This document shows, in pieces, positions 1 through 11,125 of a stretch of DNA of 50,647 nt (position 1 is its first letter; each line of letters begins with the position of its first letter). Both the position numbers and the translations under genes were made by a program. Source of the DNA: Bradyrhizobium sacchari (GTDB taxonomy: Bacteria; Pseudomonadota; Alphaproteobacteria; Rhizobiales; Xanthobacteraceae). Where the stretch lies: contig NZ_LWIG01000007.1 in the NCBI RefSeq assembly GCF_002068095.1, positions 96,754 through 147,400 of the forward strand. Reading direction: 5' to 3'. The notes under the pieces were generated by a model, which saw only the letters and a program-made list of their open reading frames with translations, did no database searches and was not told where the DNA came from.

Positions 1-468
1 ACGGATCATGGTTGGCGGCGGCAGCGCGCTTTGCGGGCCGTAAGGCGCGACCGTGGGCTGCTCATAGGCCGGAGCCATGCCGTAGGCATCGGCCGCCGGC
101 ATGAAGCGGATGATCCGGCCGTCGCGGGCGTCGATCACGAGCCGGCCGTCGTCGCCGCGGCGGTCGATCACCGCGATGGTGTAGACGCTGCCGCGCAGCC
201 GCGGGATGCCGAGCGGTGAGAAGCCGTTGTCGCGCAAGACCGCGTAGACCTCCGTTGGCGGCAGCAGTGCCGGGGCCGGACCACGCTCGTCATAGCCATA
301 GCCGTAGCGCGGCGGCAGCGCGGCTTCCGGCGGCGCATAGGGACCGTCGAAGTCCGACACCGCGATCACCGCCCCTCCCGCAATACCGTTAGCCGGAACC
401 TGCCCTTGAGCAGCGCTTATGGCCAGTGCCAGCGCGGCGGCAGCCACACATCCTGTGAAAAACTTCAT
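1..468 (-). CDS. Secreted hypothetical protein, 3' end outside window
   Basis: The reverse strand is open from an ATG at 468 to the left edge (156 codons, no stop), so the C-terminus is missing. The product opens MKFFTGCVAAAALALAISAA, a typical Sec signal peptide, followed by a Pro/Ala/Tyr-rich stretch. After that comes a compact segment containing VYAVLRDNGFSPLG and YTIAVIDRRGDDGRLVIDAR, which looks like a small PepSY-like alpha/beta fold in which a repeat unit ends in a charged strand. I do not recognise a named family. The resemblance to secreted Rhizobiales proteins of unknown function is a general impression. It is transcribed divergently from gltB. Confidence 0.75.
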   Translation of the reverse strand, partial: MKFFTGCVAAAALALAISAAQGQVPANGIAGGAVIAVSDFDGPYAPPEAALPPRYGYGYDERGPAPALLPPTEVYAVLRDNGFSPLGIPRLRGSVYTIAVIDRRGDDGRLVIDARDGRIIRFMPAADAYGMAPAYEQPTVAPYGPQSALPPPTMIR

Positions 469-959
469 GGTCAAGACGCTCCTGTCTGACCCGGGACGCG
501 GCGCGCTCTTTCGCTTCTTGCGGCGTGGCGCGCCTTCCGAAGGGTCGATCCGAAGCTTCATTGGGGAATTCGGCGTCCGCAGGGCCGGATCAGGGCGCGT
601 TTGCTTCAAAACCGGGGCCGCGCAACTTTCGGAAAGCGATTGATTGACATATCGGGAATCGGGACTTCCGCGCGCTTGTGTGGTAGACAAAAATTTGGCA
701 AGGTGATGGTTAGGACAGGAAAGCTGTCTCAATTTTGCTTGCGATTCCGGCATAGGGATTGCAACGAAAGTTGGTGCTCTCGAGCGCCAAGAAGGCAACA
801 GGCAAAGCCGTTCTCGGGGACGAAGAACGCCTAGGCCTGAATTTAAGAAAATGCGGCTCGCAGCGGACGAGCGGTGACCCAGAGGCGGGTGCCGCGGAAC
901 GCCCAAGGTGCGCCGAAGATGGCGGTGAGACAGCTTGCCGCACGGAGAGGACAGGAACA
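469..959. other. Non-coding stretch upstream of gltB
   Basis: About 490 bases separate the divergent secreted protein from the gltB start. No frame here has a convincing start, Shine-Dalgarno and protein-like composition. A consensus-like TTGACA sits at 644-649 but I find no good -10 at 16-18 bases from it, so no promoter is called. The stretch should hold both divergent promoters and a long gltB leader. Confidence 0.5.
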
Positions 960-3900
960 ATGAACGGGTCGCAATTCGAGCGCGCAAACATCGTGGCAGA
1001 AGAGCTGTCGGCGACGGTCGCCTCGAAAACGACCGATCCGATTCAGGAACACAATTCGCGCCCGCCGGCCGAAGGTCTCTACGACCCCAGCCTCGAGAAG
1101 GACTCTTGCGGCGTCGGTTTCATCGCCAACATCAAGGGCAAGAAGTCGCACGAGATCGTCTCTGACGCGCTGAGCATCCTCTGCAACCTCGAGCATCGCG
1201 GCGCTGTCGGCGCTGACCCGCGCGCCGGTGACGGCGCCGGCATCCTGGTGCAGATCCCGCACGCCTTCTTCAGCCGCAAGGCCAAGGAGCTCGGCTTTGC
1301 ACTGCCGGCTCCGGGGGAATACGCCATTGGCGCGCTGTTCATGCCGCGCGACACCGCCTGGCGCAACGTCATCAAGAGCATCATCGCCGACCAGATCAAG
1401 GAAGAGGGCCTGACCCTGCTCGGCTGGCGCGACGTGCCGACCGACAATTCCTCGCTCGGCGTCACCGTGAAGCCGACCGAGCCCGCCTGCATGCAGGTGT
1501 TCATCGGCCGCAACGGCACCGCCAAGACCGAGGACGAGTTCGAGCGCCGGCTCTACATCCTGCGCAAGTCGATCTCGCAGGCTATCTACCAGCGCCGCGA
1601 CCGCGGCCTCGCCGGCTATTACCCGTGCTCGATGTCCTGCCGCACCGTGATCTACAAGGGCATGTTCCTCGCCGACCAGCTCGGCAAGTACTATCCCGAT
1701 CTGCACGAGAAGGATTTCGAGAGCGCGCTCGCCCTCGTTCACCAGCGCTTCTCGACCAACACGTTCCCGGCGTGGTCGCTGGCGCATCCCTATCGCATGA
1801 TCGCCCATAACGGCGAGATCAACACGCTGCGCGGCAACGTCAACTGGATGGCGGCGCGCCAGGCCTCGGTGAGCTCCGAGCTCTACGGCAAGGACATCAA
1901 CCGGCTCTGGCCCATCTCTTACGAAGGCCAGTCGGACACCGCCTGCTTCGACAACGCGCTCGAATTCCTGGTGCAGGGCGGCTACTCGCTGCCGCACGCC
2001 GTCATGATGATGATTCCGGAGGCGTGGGCCGGCAATCCCCTGATGGATGAGAAGCGCCGCGCCTTCTACGAATACCATGCCGCGCTGATGGAGCCGTGGG
2101 ACGGCCCCGCCGCGATCGCCTTCACCGACGGCCGCCAGATCGGCGCCACGCTCGACCGCAACGGCCTGCGGCCGGCGCGCTATCTCGTGACCAAGGACGA
2201 CCGCATCGTGATGGCGTCCGAGATGGGCGTGCTGACGATCCCCGAGGACCAGATCATCACCAAGTGGCGCTTGCAGCCCGGCAAGATGCTGCTGGTCGAC
2301 CTCGAGCAGGGTCGTCTCATTCCCGACGACGAGATCAAGGCCGAGCTCGCCAAGAGCCATCCCTACAAGGAGTGGCTGGAGCGGACCCAGATCGTGCTGG
2401 AAGAGCTGCCGAAGGTTCCGACCACCGGCGTGCGCTCGAACTTGTCGCTTTTGGATCGCCAGCAGGCGTTCGGCTACAGCCAGGAAGACATCACCATCCT
2501 GATGACGCCGATGGCGGCTACGGGCGAAGAGGCCGCGGGCTCGATGGGCAACGACACGCCGATCTCGGCGCTGTCGGACAAGGCAAAGCCGCTATTCACC
2601 TACTTCAAGCAGAACTTCGCGCAAGTCACCAATCCGCCGATCGACCCGATCCGCGAGGAGCTGGTGATGAGCCTCGTCTCCATCATCGGGCCGCGGCCGA
2701 ACCTGTTCGACCTCCAGGGCATGGCCACGACCAAGCGCCTCGAAGTGCGCCAGCCGATCCTGACCGACGCGGACCTGGAAAAGATCCGCTCGATCTCCGA
2801 TGTGGCCGAGTCGCACTTCAAGTCGCGGACCCTGGACACCACCTTCCACGCCGGTCTCGGCGCGGCCGGCATGGACCAGGTGCTGGACGAGCTCTGTGCG
2901 CGCGCTGAAAGCGCGGTGCGCGAGGGCGTCAACATCATCATCCTGTCCGACCGCATGGTCGGCACCGACCGCGTGCCGATCCCGGCACTGCTGGCCTGCG
3001 CCGCCGTGCATCATCATCTGATCCGCGTCGGACTGCGCACCTCGGTCGGCCTCGTCGTCGAATCCGGCGAGCCGCGCGAAGTGCATCACTTCGCCTGCCT
3101 CGCCGGCTACGGCGCCGAAGCGATCAATCCGTACCTGGCGTTCGAGACCATCATCGCGATGAAGGACCGCCTGCCCGGCTCGCTCGACGACTACGAGATC
3201 GTCAAGCGCTACATCAAGTCGATCGGCAAGGGCCTGCTCAAGGTGATGTCCAAGATGGGCATCTCGACCTACCAGTCCTATTGCGGCGCGCAGATCTTCG
3301 ACGCGGTCGGCCTCAAGGCGGACTTCGTGTCGAAGTTCTTTGCCGGCACGCATACCCGCGTCGAAGGCGTCGGTCTTGCCGAGATCGCCGAAGAGGCCGT
3401 GCGCCGCCATGCCGACGCGTTCGGCGAGGCGCTGGTCTACAAGGGCGCGCTCGACGTCGGCGGCGAATATGCCTATCGCAGCCGCGGCGAGGACCATGCC
3501 TGGACCGCCGAATCGGTGTCGCTGCTGCAGCACGCCGCGCGCGGCAATTCGCAGGAGCGCTATCGCGCCTTCGCCAAGATCCTCAACGAGCAGTCGGAGC
3601 GTTTGCTGACCCTGCGCGGCCTATTCCGGATCAAGAACGCCGAGGAAGAGAAGCGCAAGCCGATCCCGCTCGAGCAGGTCGAGCCGGCCAAGGAGATCGT
3701 CAAGCGTTTCGCCACGGGCGCGATGAGCTTCGGCTCGATCTCGCGCGAGGCGCACACCACGCTCGCGATCGCCATGAACAGGATCGGCGGCAAGTCGAAC
3801 ACCGGCGAAGGCGGCGAGGAAGCCGACCGCTTCAAGCCGATGCCGAACGGCGATTCGATGCGCTCGGCGATCAAGCAGGTCGCCTCAGGCCGCTTCGGCG

Positions 3901-5693
3901 TCACCACGGAGTATCTCGTCAACTCCGACATGATGCAGATCAAGATGGCGCAGGGCGCCAAGCCCGGCGAAGGCGGCCAGCTGCCGGGCCACAAGGTCGA
4001 CGCCACCATCGCCAAGGTCCGGCACTCGACGCCGGGCGTCGGCCTGATCTCGCCGCCGCCGCACCACGACATCTATTCGATCGAGGACCTGGCGCAGCTC
4101 ATCTACGACCTCAAGAACGTCAACCCGACGGGCGACGTTTCGGTCAAGCTCGTCTCCGAGATCGGTGTCGGCACGGTCGCGGCGGGCGTCGCCAAGGCGC
4201 GCGCCGACCATGTCACCATCGCCGGCTTCGAGGGCGGCACCGGCGCTTCGCCGCTGACCTCGATCAAGCACGCGGGCTCGCCGTGGGAGATTGGTCTTGC
4301 CGAAACCCACCAGACCCTGGTGCGCGAGCGGCTGCGCAGCCGCATCGTGGTCCAGGTCGACGGCGGCTTCCGCACCGGACGTGACGTCGTGATCGGCGCG
4401 CTGCTCGGCGCCGACGAGTTCGGCTTCGCCACCGCCCCCTTGATTGCGGCCGGCTGCATCATGATGCGCAAATGCCATCTCAACACCTGCCCGGTCGGCG
4501 TCGCGACGCAGGACCCCGTCCTGCGCAAGCGCTTCACCGGCCAGCCCGAGCACGTGATCAACTACTTCTTCTTCGTTGCGGAGGAAGTCCGCGAGATCAT
4601 GGCTTCGCTCGGCTTCCGCACCTTCAACGAGATGGTCGGCCAGGTTCAGCTGCTCGACCAGACCCGTCTGGTCGCGCACTGGAAGGCCAAGGGCCTCGAT
4701 TTCTCGAAGCTGTTCGTCAAGCAGAAGGAAGAGAAGGGCCAGAAGATCTATCACTCCGAGCGCCAGAACCATCATCTGGAGGCGGTGCTCGACCGCACGC
4801 TGATCGAGAAGGCGCAGCCCGCGCTCGACCGCGGCGCGCCGGTGAAGATCGAGGCCACGATCAACAGCACCAACCGTTCCGCCGGCGCCATGCTGTCGGG
4901 CGCGGTCGCCAAGATCTATGGCCATGCCGGCCTGCCGCAGGACACCATCCACGTCAGCCTCAAGGGCACCGCCGGCCAGGCCTTTGGCGCGTGGCTTGCC
5001 AATGGCGTCACCTTCGAGCTCGAGGGTGAAGGTAACGACTATGTCGGCAAGGGGCTTTCGGGCGGCAAGATCATCGTCAAGCCGCCGGCGAACTCGGCAA
5101 TCGTACCGGAAGAGAGCATCATCGTCGGCAACACCGTGATGTACGGCGCGATCCAGGGCGAGTGTTACTTCCGCGGCATCGCCGGCGAGCGCTTTGCCGT
5201 GCGCAACTCGGGCGCGGTTGCGGTGGTCGAGGGCGCGGGCGATCATTGCTGCGAATACATGACCGGCGGCATCGTGGTCGTGCTTGGCAAGACCGGGCGC
5301 AACTTCGCGGCCGGCATGTCCGGTGGCATCGCCTATGTGCTCGACGAGACCGGCGACTTCGACAAGCTGTGCAACATGGCGATGGTCGAGCTCGAGCCGG
5401 TGCTGTCGGAAGAGCTGATCAACGCCGGCACTTATAATCACTCCGGTGACCTCGAGGCGCACGGCCGGGTCGACGTGTTCAAGAACCTGCTCGCCTCCGA
5501 CGTCGAGCGGCTGCACGTCCTGATCTCGCGCCATGCCAAGGCGACCGGCTCCAAGCGCGCCACCGAGATCCTTGCCAACTGGAAGGACTGGCTGCCCAAA
5601 TTCCGCAAGGTGATGCCGGTCGAGTACCGGCGCGCGCTGCGCGAAATGGCCGCCAACGCGGACGCCGAGCCGAAAATCGCGATCGGGGCGTAA
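960..5693 (+). CDS. gltB: Glutamate synthase (NADPH) large subunit
   Basis: This is the alpha subunit of GOGAT, which moves the amide nitrogen of glutamine onto 2-oxoglutarate to give two glutamates. The reading frame is open from 759, but the ATG at 960 is preferred because GAGAGGACAGGA lies just ahead; this gives 1577 residues. A 49-residue propeptide precedes the catalytic Cys50 (context KDSCGVGF), the N-terminal nucleophile of the class II glutaminase domain (about 50-430). The FMN/2-oxoglutarate barrel covers roughly 860-1230, and Cys1166, Cys1172 and Cys1177 are the expected 3Fe-4S ligands. The C-terminal glycine-rich GXGXG beta-helix covers about 1290-1500. gltD follows 145 bases downstream. 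Confidence 0.97.
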   Translation: MNGSQFERANIVAEELSATVASKTTDPIQEHNSRPPAEGLYDPSLEKDSCGVGFIANIKGKKSHEIVSDALSILCNLEHRGAVGADPRAGDGAGILVQIPHAFFSRKAKELGFALPAPGEYAIGALFMPRDTAWRNVIKSIIADQIKEEGLTLLGWRDVPTDNSSLGVTVKPTEPACMQVFIGRNGTAKTEDEFERRLYILRKSISQAIYQRRDRGLAGYYPCSMSCRTVIYKGMFLADQLGKYYPDLHEKDFESALALVHQRFSTNTFPAWSLAHPYRMIAHNGEINTLRGNVNWMAARQASVSSELYGKDINRLWPISYEGQSDTACFDNALEFLVQGGYSLPHAVMMMIPEAWAGNPLMDEKRRAFYEYHAALMEPWDGPAAIAFTDGRQIGATLDRNGLRPARYLVTKDDRIVMASEMGVLTIPEDQIITKWRLQPGKMLLVDLEQGRLIPDDEIKAELAKSHPYKEWLERTQIVLEELPKVPTTGVRSNLSLLDRQQAFGYSQEDITILMTPMAATGEEAAGSMGNDTPISALSDKAKPLFTYFKQNFAQVTNPPIDPIREELVMSLVSIIGPRPNLFDLQGMATTKRLEVRQPILTDADLEKIRSISDVAESHFKSRTLDTTFHAGLGAAGMDQVLDELCARAESAVREGVNIIILSDRMVGTDRVPIPALLACAAVHHHLIRVGLRTSVGLVVESGEPREVHHFACLAGYGAEAINPYLAFETIIAMKDRLPGSLDDYEIVKRYIKSIGKGLLKVMSKMGISTYQSYCGAQIFDAVGLKADFVSKFFAGTHTRVEGVGLAEIAEEAVRRHADAFGEALVYKGALDVGGEYAYRSRGEDHAWTAESVSLLQHAARGNSQERYRAFAKILNEQSERLLTLRGLFRIKNAEEEKRKPIPLEQVEPAKEIVKRFATGAMSFGSISREAHTTLAIAMNRIGGKSNTGEGGEEADRFKPMPNGDSMRSAIKQVASGRFGVTTEYLVNSDMMQIKMAQGAKPGEGGQLPGHKVDATIAKVRHSTPGVGLISPPPHHDIYSIEDLAQLIYDLKNVNPTGDVSVKLVSEIGVGTVAAGVAKARADHVTIAGFEGGTGASPLTSIKHAGSPWEIGLAETHQTLVRERLRSRIVVQVDGGFRTGRDVVIGALLGADEFGFATAPLIAAGCIMMRKCHLNTCPVGVATQDPVLRKRFTGQPEHVINYFFFVAEEVREIMASLGFRTFNEMVGQVQLLDQTRLVAHWKAKGLDFSKLFVKQKEEKGQKIYHSERQNHHLEAVLDRTLIEKAQPALDRGAPVKIEATINSTNRSAGAMLSGAVAKIYGHAGLPQDTIHVSLKGTAGQAFGAWLANGVTFELEGEGNDYVGKGLSGGKIIVKPPANSAIVPEESIIVGNTVMYGAIQGECYFRGIAGERFAVRNSGAVAVVEGAGDHCCEYMTGGIVVVLGKTGRNFAAGMSGGIAYVLDETGDFDKLCNMAMVELEPVLSEELINAGTYNHSGDLEAHGRVDVFKNLLASDVERLHVLISRHAKATGSKRATEILANWKDWLPKFRKVMPVEYRRALREMAANADAEPKIAIGA

Positions 5694-5707
5694 GAGTATC
5701 AGCGCCC

Positions 5708-5790
5708 GTCATTGCGAGCGCAGCGAAGCAATCCAGACTTCCTCCTGAGCAACAGACTGGATTGCTTCGTCGCTTCACTCCTCGCAATGA
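5708..5790. repeat. Imperfect palindrome, family A, copy 1
   Basis: The outer arms are GTCATTGCGAG and CTCGCAATGA, and the inner arms are GCGAAGCAATCCAG and CTGGATTGCTTCG. Similar units occur at 10464-10548 and 11549-11633. The element lies between gltB and gltD and could fold into a long hairpin in the transcript. It behaves like a REP/MITE-type intergenic repeat of the host genome and has no coding content. Confidence 0.85.
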
Positions 5791-5838
5791 GGGTTGAAGA
5801 AGCAACAAACGAATTAAGCGGCAGGGACTTCGGGTTTA

Positions 5839-7290
5839 ATGGGCAAGATCACGGGTTTTCTGGAAATCGAACGGCACGACCGCAAGTACACCCCGGTCGC
5901 CGAGCGCGTGAAGCATTACAACGAGTTCGTCGTTCCCTTGAGCGAGAAGGAAGTGCGCGACCAGGCCGCGCGCTGCATGAACTGCGGCATTCCCTATTGC
6001 CACGGCACCGGTTCGGTCGCGCCGGGCACGCCCGGCTGCCCGGTTAACAACCAGATCCCCGACTGGAACGATCTCGTCTATCAGGGCAATTGGGAAGAAG
6101 CCTCGCGCAATCTGCACTCGACCAACAATTTCCCCGAATTCACCGGCCGCATCTGCCCGGCGCCGTGCGAAGCATCCTGCACGCTCAACATCGACGACAA
6201 CCCTGTCACCATCAAGACCATCGAATGCGCGATCGTCGACCGCGCCTGGGACAATGGCTGGCTGAAGCCGGAAGTCGCCGCGCAGAAGACCGGCAAGAAG
6301 GTCGCCGTGATCGGCTCGGGCCCGGCCGGCATGGCCTGCGCCCAGCAGCTCGCGCGCGCCGGCCACGACGTGCATGTCTACGAGAAGTACGCCAAGGCCG
6401 GCGGCCTGCTGCGCTACGGCATTCCCGACTTCAAGATGGAGAAGGGCGTCATCGACCGCCGCGTCAAGCAGATGGAAGGCGAAGGCGTCACCTTCCACTA
6501 CAACAGCCATGTCGGCGCTGACGGCAATGTCGATCCGCGCGAGATGCTCAACGAGTATGACGCGGTGGCGCTGACCGGCGGCGCGGAAGCTCCGCGCGAC
6601 CTGCCGATCCCCGGCCGCGATCTCCAGGGCATCCACTACGCCATGGACTTCCTGCCGCAGCAGAACCGCCGCGTCTCCAGCGAGCCCCTGAACGGCGTCC
6701 AGGAGATTCTGGCCGGCGGCAAGCATGTCGTCGTCATCGGCGGCGGCGACACCGGCTCGGACTGCATCGGCACCTCGCTGCGCCAGGGCGCGCTGTCGGT
6801 GACCCAGCTCGAGATCATGCCCGCGCCGCCCGAGCGTGAGAACAAGGCCCTGACCTGGCCGAACTGGCCGCTGAAGATGCGCACCTCCTCCAGCCAGGCC
6901 GAAGGCGCCGTCCGCGAATACGCCGTGCTGACCCAGAAGTTCTCGGGCGAGAACGGCCAGGTCAAGAAGCTGCACTGCGTGCGCGTCGACGACAAGTTCA
7001 AGCCGATTGCCGGCACCGAGTTCGAGCTCGATGCCGAGCTCGTCTTGCTCGCCATGGGCTTCGTCCACCCCGTTCACGAGGGCCTGCTCAAGATGCTCGC
7101 GGTCGAGCTCGACCCGCGCGGCAACGTCAAGGCCAACACGCTGGACTACCAGACCTCGCGCCCGAACGTGTTCACCGCCGGCGACATGCGCCGAGGCCAG
7201 TCGCTGGTGGTCTGGGCCATCCGCGAGGGCCGGCTGTGTGCCCGGTCGATCGACACGTTCCTGATGGGGAAGACGGATCTGCCGCGCTGA
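5839..7290 (+). CDS. gltD: Glutamate synthase small subunit
   Basis: This is the beta subunit of GOGAT, which takes electrons from NADPH through FAD and passes them to GltB. The product is 483 residues, close to the family norm. The N-terminal cysteines C46, C49, C54 and C67 (context [11 protein letters not shown]) and C106, C110 and C114 (context CPAPCEASC) match the pattern for the two 4Fe-4S clusters. A Rossmann motif [10 protein letters not shown] near 157-166 binds FAD, and [11 protein letters not shown] near 298-308 fits the NADPH site. It follows gltB in the same direction, and the pair is expected to be co-transcribed despite the palindrome between them. Confidence 0.96.
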   Translation: MGKITGFLEIERHDRKYTPVAERVKHYNEFVVPLSEKEVRDQAARCMNCGIPYCHGTGSVAPGTPGCPVNNQIPDWNDLVYQGNWEEASRNLHSTNNFPEFTGRICPAPCEASCTLNIDDNPVTIKTIECAIVDRAWDNGWLKPEVAAQKTGKKVAVIGSGPAGMACAQQLARAGHDVHVYEKYAKAGGLLRYGIPDFKMEKGVIDRRVKQMEGEGVTFHYNSHVGADGNVDPREMLNEYDAVALTGGAEAPRDLPIPGRDLQGIHYAMDFLPQQNRRVSSEPLNGVQEILAGGKHVVVIGGGDTGSDCIGTSLRQGALSVTQLEIMPAPPERENKALTWPNWPLKMRTSSSQAEGAVREYAVLTQKFSGENGQVKKLHCVRVDDKFKPIAGTEFELDAELVLLAMGFVHPVHEGLLKMLAVELDPRGNVKANTLDYQTSRPNVFTAGDMRRGQSLVVWAIREGRLCARSIDTFLMGKTDLPR

Positions 7291-7333
7291 GCGAGGCACT
7301 CGGCTCGCACCGCTGCTAGTTCAACAAACGGTG

Positions 7334-7434
7334 TCATCGCCCGGCTTGACCGGGCGATCCAGTATTCCAGAGAAGTCAAACGTATCCGGATAGGCCACGG
7401 CGTACTGGATGCCCCGGGCAAGCCGGGGCATGAC
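7334..7434. repeat. Imperfect palindrome, family B
   Basis: The unit starts GTCATCGCCCGGC and ends GCCGGGGCATGAC, with internal GATCCAGTA and TACTGGATG arms. It lies between the convergent gltD and the outer-membrane protein gene, where it may act as a bidirectional end hairpin. It shares the GTCAT...ATGAC ends with the family A and C units but has different inner arms. Confidence 0.8.
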
Positions 7435-7500
7435 AGCGGAGTGAGCAGAGAGAGCTGAGCCAACTAGGCCATACGCTCGAGCGCGCCTCAGCGTTGCCCC

Positions 7501-9243
7501 TCAATTCTGCAGCCTCACGCCCAGCATCACCACAGTCCCCTGCGAGCTTGACCCCGCCTGATTCGAATCAAGGATGTCGTGCCGCAGCGTGCCCTTGATC
7601 CAGACGTTGCGGTTTAGCTTGTAGATCAGATTGCCTTCGAGCGAGTAGGTTTTGTCGTTGCGGCCCTGGTTCTGGTAATCGTAGGTGCCGTAAGTGAACT
7701 TGCCTATTGCCGTGAGCCAGCGGCGGAAGTCGTGATCGACTTCGGCGGCGTAGGTGTGCACGAGCACGCCGGATGAGCCGGGGATCGTGGTCTCGTTGAT
7801 CTGCGTGTCGGTGAAGAGTTTCACCGTGGTGAGGCCGCTCGCATTCCAGATCAGCGAGCCCGCGGTGAGGAAGCCGGAGAGCTGGCTGAGGCGCGGATCG
7901 GTATAGTTGCGTGCGGAGTAGCCGACCGAGATCTCGCCGGTGAGGATGCGCGAGAATTCGAAGGACGAGCCGACCTTCGCATAGCCGCCGTTCGAATCGC
8001 GCAAGAAGCCGTTGCGGTCGGCGGCCTGGTCGTGGACGCGGGTGTCGCCCTGGATCTCGACGAACGGCTTCAGCCCCGGCTTCAGCTCGTAGGAGAAGCG
8101 GCCGACGCCGCCATACTGGTTGAAGTCGCGGTCGTTGTTGCCAGAGGTCGAGCCGTCGGTGAGCTTCGAGTCCGTGTAGGCGGTGCGATCCACGGTGGCG
8201 CCGGCGGCGACCTGGAAGCGGTTGAAGGTCTGGTCGAAGCCGATCGTCGTGCCGTAGGCGGCGTAGACAGGATATTTCTGCAGGCCGGCCTGCACGTTGG
8301 GGCTGCCGGGATTGTCGGTGGCGAGCCGCAGACGGAGCTGCGAGGTCAGCTTGAGATCGCGGTCGACGTCGAGGCGGCCGTCGACATGGCCGGTGAAATC
8401 AGGACGGTCGATCTCGACCGGCGAGGGCGAGGCGAAGCCGTCGATGGTCGCCGGCATGTTGTTGGTGTAGCCCGAGAACGAGCCGCGCAGATCCGCGACC
8501 AGCGCGTGGCGCTCCCAGTCGGACGCGACAAGGAGATCAGGCGCGACGACATAGACCGGCGAGCCGACCGGCTTGTTCAGGCGCGCCGGGTTGGTGTCAT
8601 AGCCGGCGGAGAGCTCGAGCCCGCCCTTGATCAGGAAGCTGCCGGCATAATCGCCGACCGCGCCGAAGGCGTCGTCATCGGCCTTGAGGCGGCGGCGCAG
8701 CGGCTGGCCCGGCACGTTGCCGGCCATCGCCGGGGCGACCGGCGTCTTGTGCGCATTCTCGGACGGCGGCGGCGCGATGCGCGGCGGTCCCAGCGTCCTG
8801 ACCGGCGTTGCCGGCGGCGGCGGCGAACCCGGGCCGAGCGGGCGCTTCGGCTTCGATTGGCCAGGATAGAGTTTGGGCTGCTGCCGCTTGCGATTCAGCG
8901 AGTCGTAGCCGGAGCCGCTGGCCCCGTTGGCGGCTGGCAGGCCGTAGGTCGGGATCTGGCCGACACGGGAGGTCGCGGGCGCCTGCTGGCTCTTGCGCGG
9001 GTCGGCATTCGGATCGGGCAGCGTCGGCAGCGCATCCGAGGGCGCCTGCGGCACGGCCGCGGTACGGCGCGTCGGCAGCGTGTCGGGTGAGGCAAAGCCG
9101 CCGCGGCTGGGATTGAAAAGGTCGGGGGTGAGGCTCTGGGCGGCCGCCGGGGCGCTACCGAGGGCCGTCAGCGCGAAGCACGGCAAAGCGGCGCGCAGGA
9201 AATGCGCGCGTTTGCTCCGGCCCCTGCCTGGAGACGACCCCAC
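7501..9243 (-). CDS. Outer-membrane beta-barrel protein (BBP2-like)
   Basis: The product has 580 residues. It starts at a GTG (9241-9243) preceded by GGAG at suitable spacing. A basic N-terminus and hydrophobic core end in SAPAAAQ, a signal-peptide cleavage region. Residues about 40-190 are rich in Pro, Ala, Ser and Lys and probably form a periplasmic linker. From about 205 the sequence alternates polar and hydrophobic residues with many Gly, Tyr, Asp and Asn, as in beta-barrels (GGLELSAGYDTNP, VSVGYSARNY-like turns), and it ends in LGVRLQN. The C-terminus is not the classic aromatic BAM signal. I place it with the putative beta-barrel porin 2 type proteins; the substrate is unknown. Confidence 0.8.
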   Translation of the reverse strand: MGSSPGRGRSKRAHFLRAALPCFALTALGSAPAAAQSLTPDLFNPSRGGFASPDTLPTRRTAAVPQAPSDALPTLPDPNADPRKSQQAPATSRVGQIPTYGLPAANGASGSGYDSLNRKRQQPKLYPGQSKPKRPLGPGSPPPPATPVRTLGPPRIAPPPSENAHKTPVAPAMAGNVPGQPLRRRLKADDDAFGAVGDYAGSFLIKGGLELSAGYDTNPARLNKPVGSPVYVVAPDLLVASDWERHALVADLRGSFSGYTNNMPATIDGFASPSPVEIDRPDFTGHVDGRLDVDRDLKLTSQLRLRLATDNPGSPNVQAGLQKYPVYAAYGTTIGFDQTFNRFQVAAGATVDRTAYTDSKLTDGSTSGNNDRDFNQYGGVGRFSYELKPGLKPFVEIQGDTRVHDQAADRNGFLRDSNGGYAKVGSSFEFSRILTGEISVGYSARNYTDPRLSQLSGFLTAGSLIWNASGLTTVKLFTDTQINETTIPGSSGVLVHTYAAEVDHDFRRWLTAIGKFTYGTYDYQNQGRNDKTYSLEGNLIYKLNRNVWIKGTLRHDILDSNQAGSSSQGTVVMLGVRLQN

Positions 9244-9436
9244 GATAAAATAACTCCAACGAAATCAAGCACTTTCACGACGGCCTCCGACCGGCTGGCG
9301 GGAACCCATCGTTAATGGAGTTAAAACAATTATGGTTAATGACCGGTTGAGGGCATTGGCGCGCTCGTCGCCTCAAACGCGGCGGCGTGCTAAGCAGGCG
9401 CCAACGGGCGAACGCCCCTCCTCCCTGGACCTGAAC

Positions 9437-10444
9437 ATGCCGAGTTCGAAACCGCTGATGACCCAATCATCCGGCTCCATCCCTGACAGCGTCGTATCCG
9501 CGCTCCGCACCTTGGAGACGGAGAGCGGCGGTATCAACGCCCTCGCCGCCGCGCTGCGCGGCCCGCTGGGCGCGAGCTTCGCCAAGGCGGTGGACCTGAT
9601 CCGCAACGCCAAGGGCCGCGTCATCGTCACCGGGCTCGGCAAGTCCGGCCACATGGCGCGCAAGATCGCGGCGACGCTGGCCTCGACCGGCACGCCGGCC
9701 TTCTTCGTCCACACCGCGGAGGCCGCCCATGGCGACCTCGGCATGATCACCACCGATGACGTCATCATGGCGCTGTCCTGGTCCGGCGAGCAGCCGGAGA
9801 TGAAGACGCTGGTGAACTATTCGGCGCGCTTTGCGATTCCCATGATCGCGGTGACGTCGAACGCTGCGTCCTCGCTCGGCCAGGCCGCCGACATCGTGAT
9901 CGAGCTGCCCAAGGCCCGCGAGGCCTGCCCGCACAATCTGGCGCCGACCACCTCGACCATGATGCAGGTGGCGATCGGCGATGCCATCGCGATCGCGCTG
10001 CTCGAAGGCCGCGGCTTCACCGCGCTGGAATTCGCCCATTTCCACCCCGGCGGCAAGCTGGGCGCGATGCTGAAATTCGTCCGCGACTACATGCGCACCG
10101 GCGCGGAGATCCCGCTCAAGCCCGAAGGCACCAAGATGTCGGACGCCGTCGTCGAGATGTCGGCGAAAGGCTTGGGGTGTGTCTGCATCGTCAACGACGC
10201 GGGCGAGGCCGTCGGCATCATCACCGACGGCGATCTGCGCCGCCACATGCGGCCCGACCTGCTGACCGTGACGGTCGACGAGATCATGACCAGGCAACCG
10301 AAGTCCGTGCCGCCCTCGATGCTGGCGAGCGAGATGATCGAGGTGCTGAACACCCGCAAGATCACCACGCTGCTGGTGACCGAGGCGAACAAGGTGGTGG
10401 GCATCGTGCATCTGCACGATCTGCTGCGCGCGGGTGTGGCTTAA
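9437..10444 (+). CDS. kdsD: Arabinose-5-phosphate isomerase, KpsF/GutQ family
   Basis: The enzyme converts ribulose-5-phosphate to arabinose-5-phosphate, the first committed step to KDO for lipopolysaccharide. From the ATG at 9437 it has 335 residues. The SIS domain (about 40-180) carries GLGKSGHMARK near 66-76, FFVHTAEAAHGDLGM and LSWSGEQPEM. Two CBS repeats fill residues about 215-335. The frame is open from 9332, where GGAG lies 11 bases before an ATG, but the extra 35 residues look unlike the family. An ATG at 9461 is also possible. It is divergent from the outer-membrane protein gene. Confidence 0.92.
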   Translation: MPSSKPLMTQSSGSIPDSVVSALRTLETESGGINALAAALRGPLGASFAKAVDLIRNAKGRVIVTGLGKSGHMARKIAATLASTGTPAFFVHTAEAAHGDLGMITTDDVIMALSWSGEQPEMKTLVNYSARFAIPMIAVTSNAASSLGQAADIVIELPKAREACPHNLAPTTSTMMQVAIGDAIAIALLEGRGFTALEFAHFHPGGKLGAMLKFVRDYMRTGAEIPLKPEGTKMSDAVVEMSAKGLGCVCIVNDAGEAVGIITDGDLRRHMRPDLLTVTVDEIMTRQPKSVPPSMLASEMIEVLNTRKITTLLVTEANKVVGIVHLHDLLRAGVA

Positions 10445-10463
10445 GGCACGCTATTTCCGCCTC

Positions 10464-10548
10464 GTCATTGCGAGCGTAGCGAAGCAATCCAGATTGCCGC
10501 CGCGGAAGCACTCTGGATTGCTTCGTCGCAAGAGCTCCTCGCAATGAC
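10464..10548. repeat. Imperfect palindrome, family A, copy 2
   Basis: The unit has the same arms as the gltB-gltD copy: GTCATTGCGAGCG, GAAGCAATCCAGA, TCTGGATTGCTTCGTCGC and CTCGCAATGAC. It sits between the convergent kdsD and carboxymuconolactone-decarboxylase-like genes. Confidence 0.85.
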
Positions 10549-10553
10549 GGCGG

Positions 10554-11111
10554 TTAGAGCGGCGCCGAAAACCGCGCCGCCTTCTCCTCCAGCGGCAGCC
10601 GCAGCCCGTTCGCGAGATACGACACCGTGCGGTAGAAGCCGCACAAGAGCACGATCTCCAGGATCTGCGCCTCGTCGTAATGCGCCGAGAGTGCGGTGAA
10701 CTCCTCGTCCGCGAATGTCGCGCGGTGATGCAGCGCATCGACGGCCGCGATCAACGCCTGCTCCGCCGGAGACCAACAGGCCGATGTCGCATCGCCCTGC
10801 ACGGTGGCACGGACCTCCTCCTCGGTAAGCTTGGCCGGCCCGGCGAAAATCGCGACATGCACGCCCCATTCATATTCGCAACTGTTGAGCGCGCAGGTGC
10901 GATCGATGACGATCTCGCGCTGGCGCAGAGACAGCGGCCCGGGATCGAGCAGTCCGCCGGCGCGGAACTTGTCCCAGGCGCGACTGTGACCGGCGATCAC
11001 CCGGAACAGCACCAGCGGCGGCGCGCCGCGCATGATGCGGTCGAACTGCGCCTGGATCTCCGGGGGATAAGGCGGAGTGAGCGGGGCAATGCGCGGCATG
11101 GCTTCGGACAT
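10554..11111 (-). CDS. Carboxymuconolactone decarboxylase-like protein
   Basis: The product has 185 residues with the AhpD/CMD helical core. The motif CALNSCEYEWGVHV (about 94-107) matches the CMD-type signature in which C.YEW..H sits on the central helix. The first cysteine lies five positions before the second, so this is not the classic CxxC of AhpD, and disulphide peroxidase chemistry is doubtful. The C-terminal half (AVDALHHRATFADEEFTAL, ILEIVLLCGFYRTVSY) is typical of the family. It is divergent from an HxlR regulator with a twin operator between them, so repression or sensing by that regulator is likely. The substrate is unknown. Confidence 0.85.
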   Translation of the reverse strand: MSEAMPRIAPLTPPYPPEIQAQFDRIMRGAPPLVLFRVIAGHSRAWDKFRAGGLLDPGPLSLRQREIVIDRTCALNSCEYEWGVHVAIFAGPAKLTEEEVRATVQGDATSACWSPAEQALIAAVDALHHRATFADEEFTALSAHYDEAQILEIVLLCGFYRTVSYLANGLRLPLEEKAARFSAPL

Positions 11112-11125
11112 GGGCCAATTCCCTT

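Noticed and set aside
644..680. Sigma70 promoter from TTGACA before gltB
   Set aside because: No acceptable -10 lies at 16-18 bases.
843..5534. Long reverse-strand open frames opposite gltB (505, 313 and 549 codons)
   Set aside because: They mirror the codon periodicity of gltB in a high-GC genome and translate to low-complexity Asp/Arg/Ala/Gly/Val sequence without motifs.
9311..9346. GTTAATGGAGTTAA...GGTTAATG as a possible CtrA site before kdsD
   Set aside because: The TTAA half sites are 5 or 11 bases apart, not the 7 needed.
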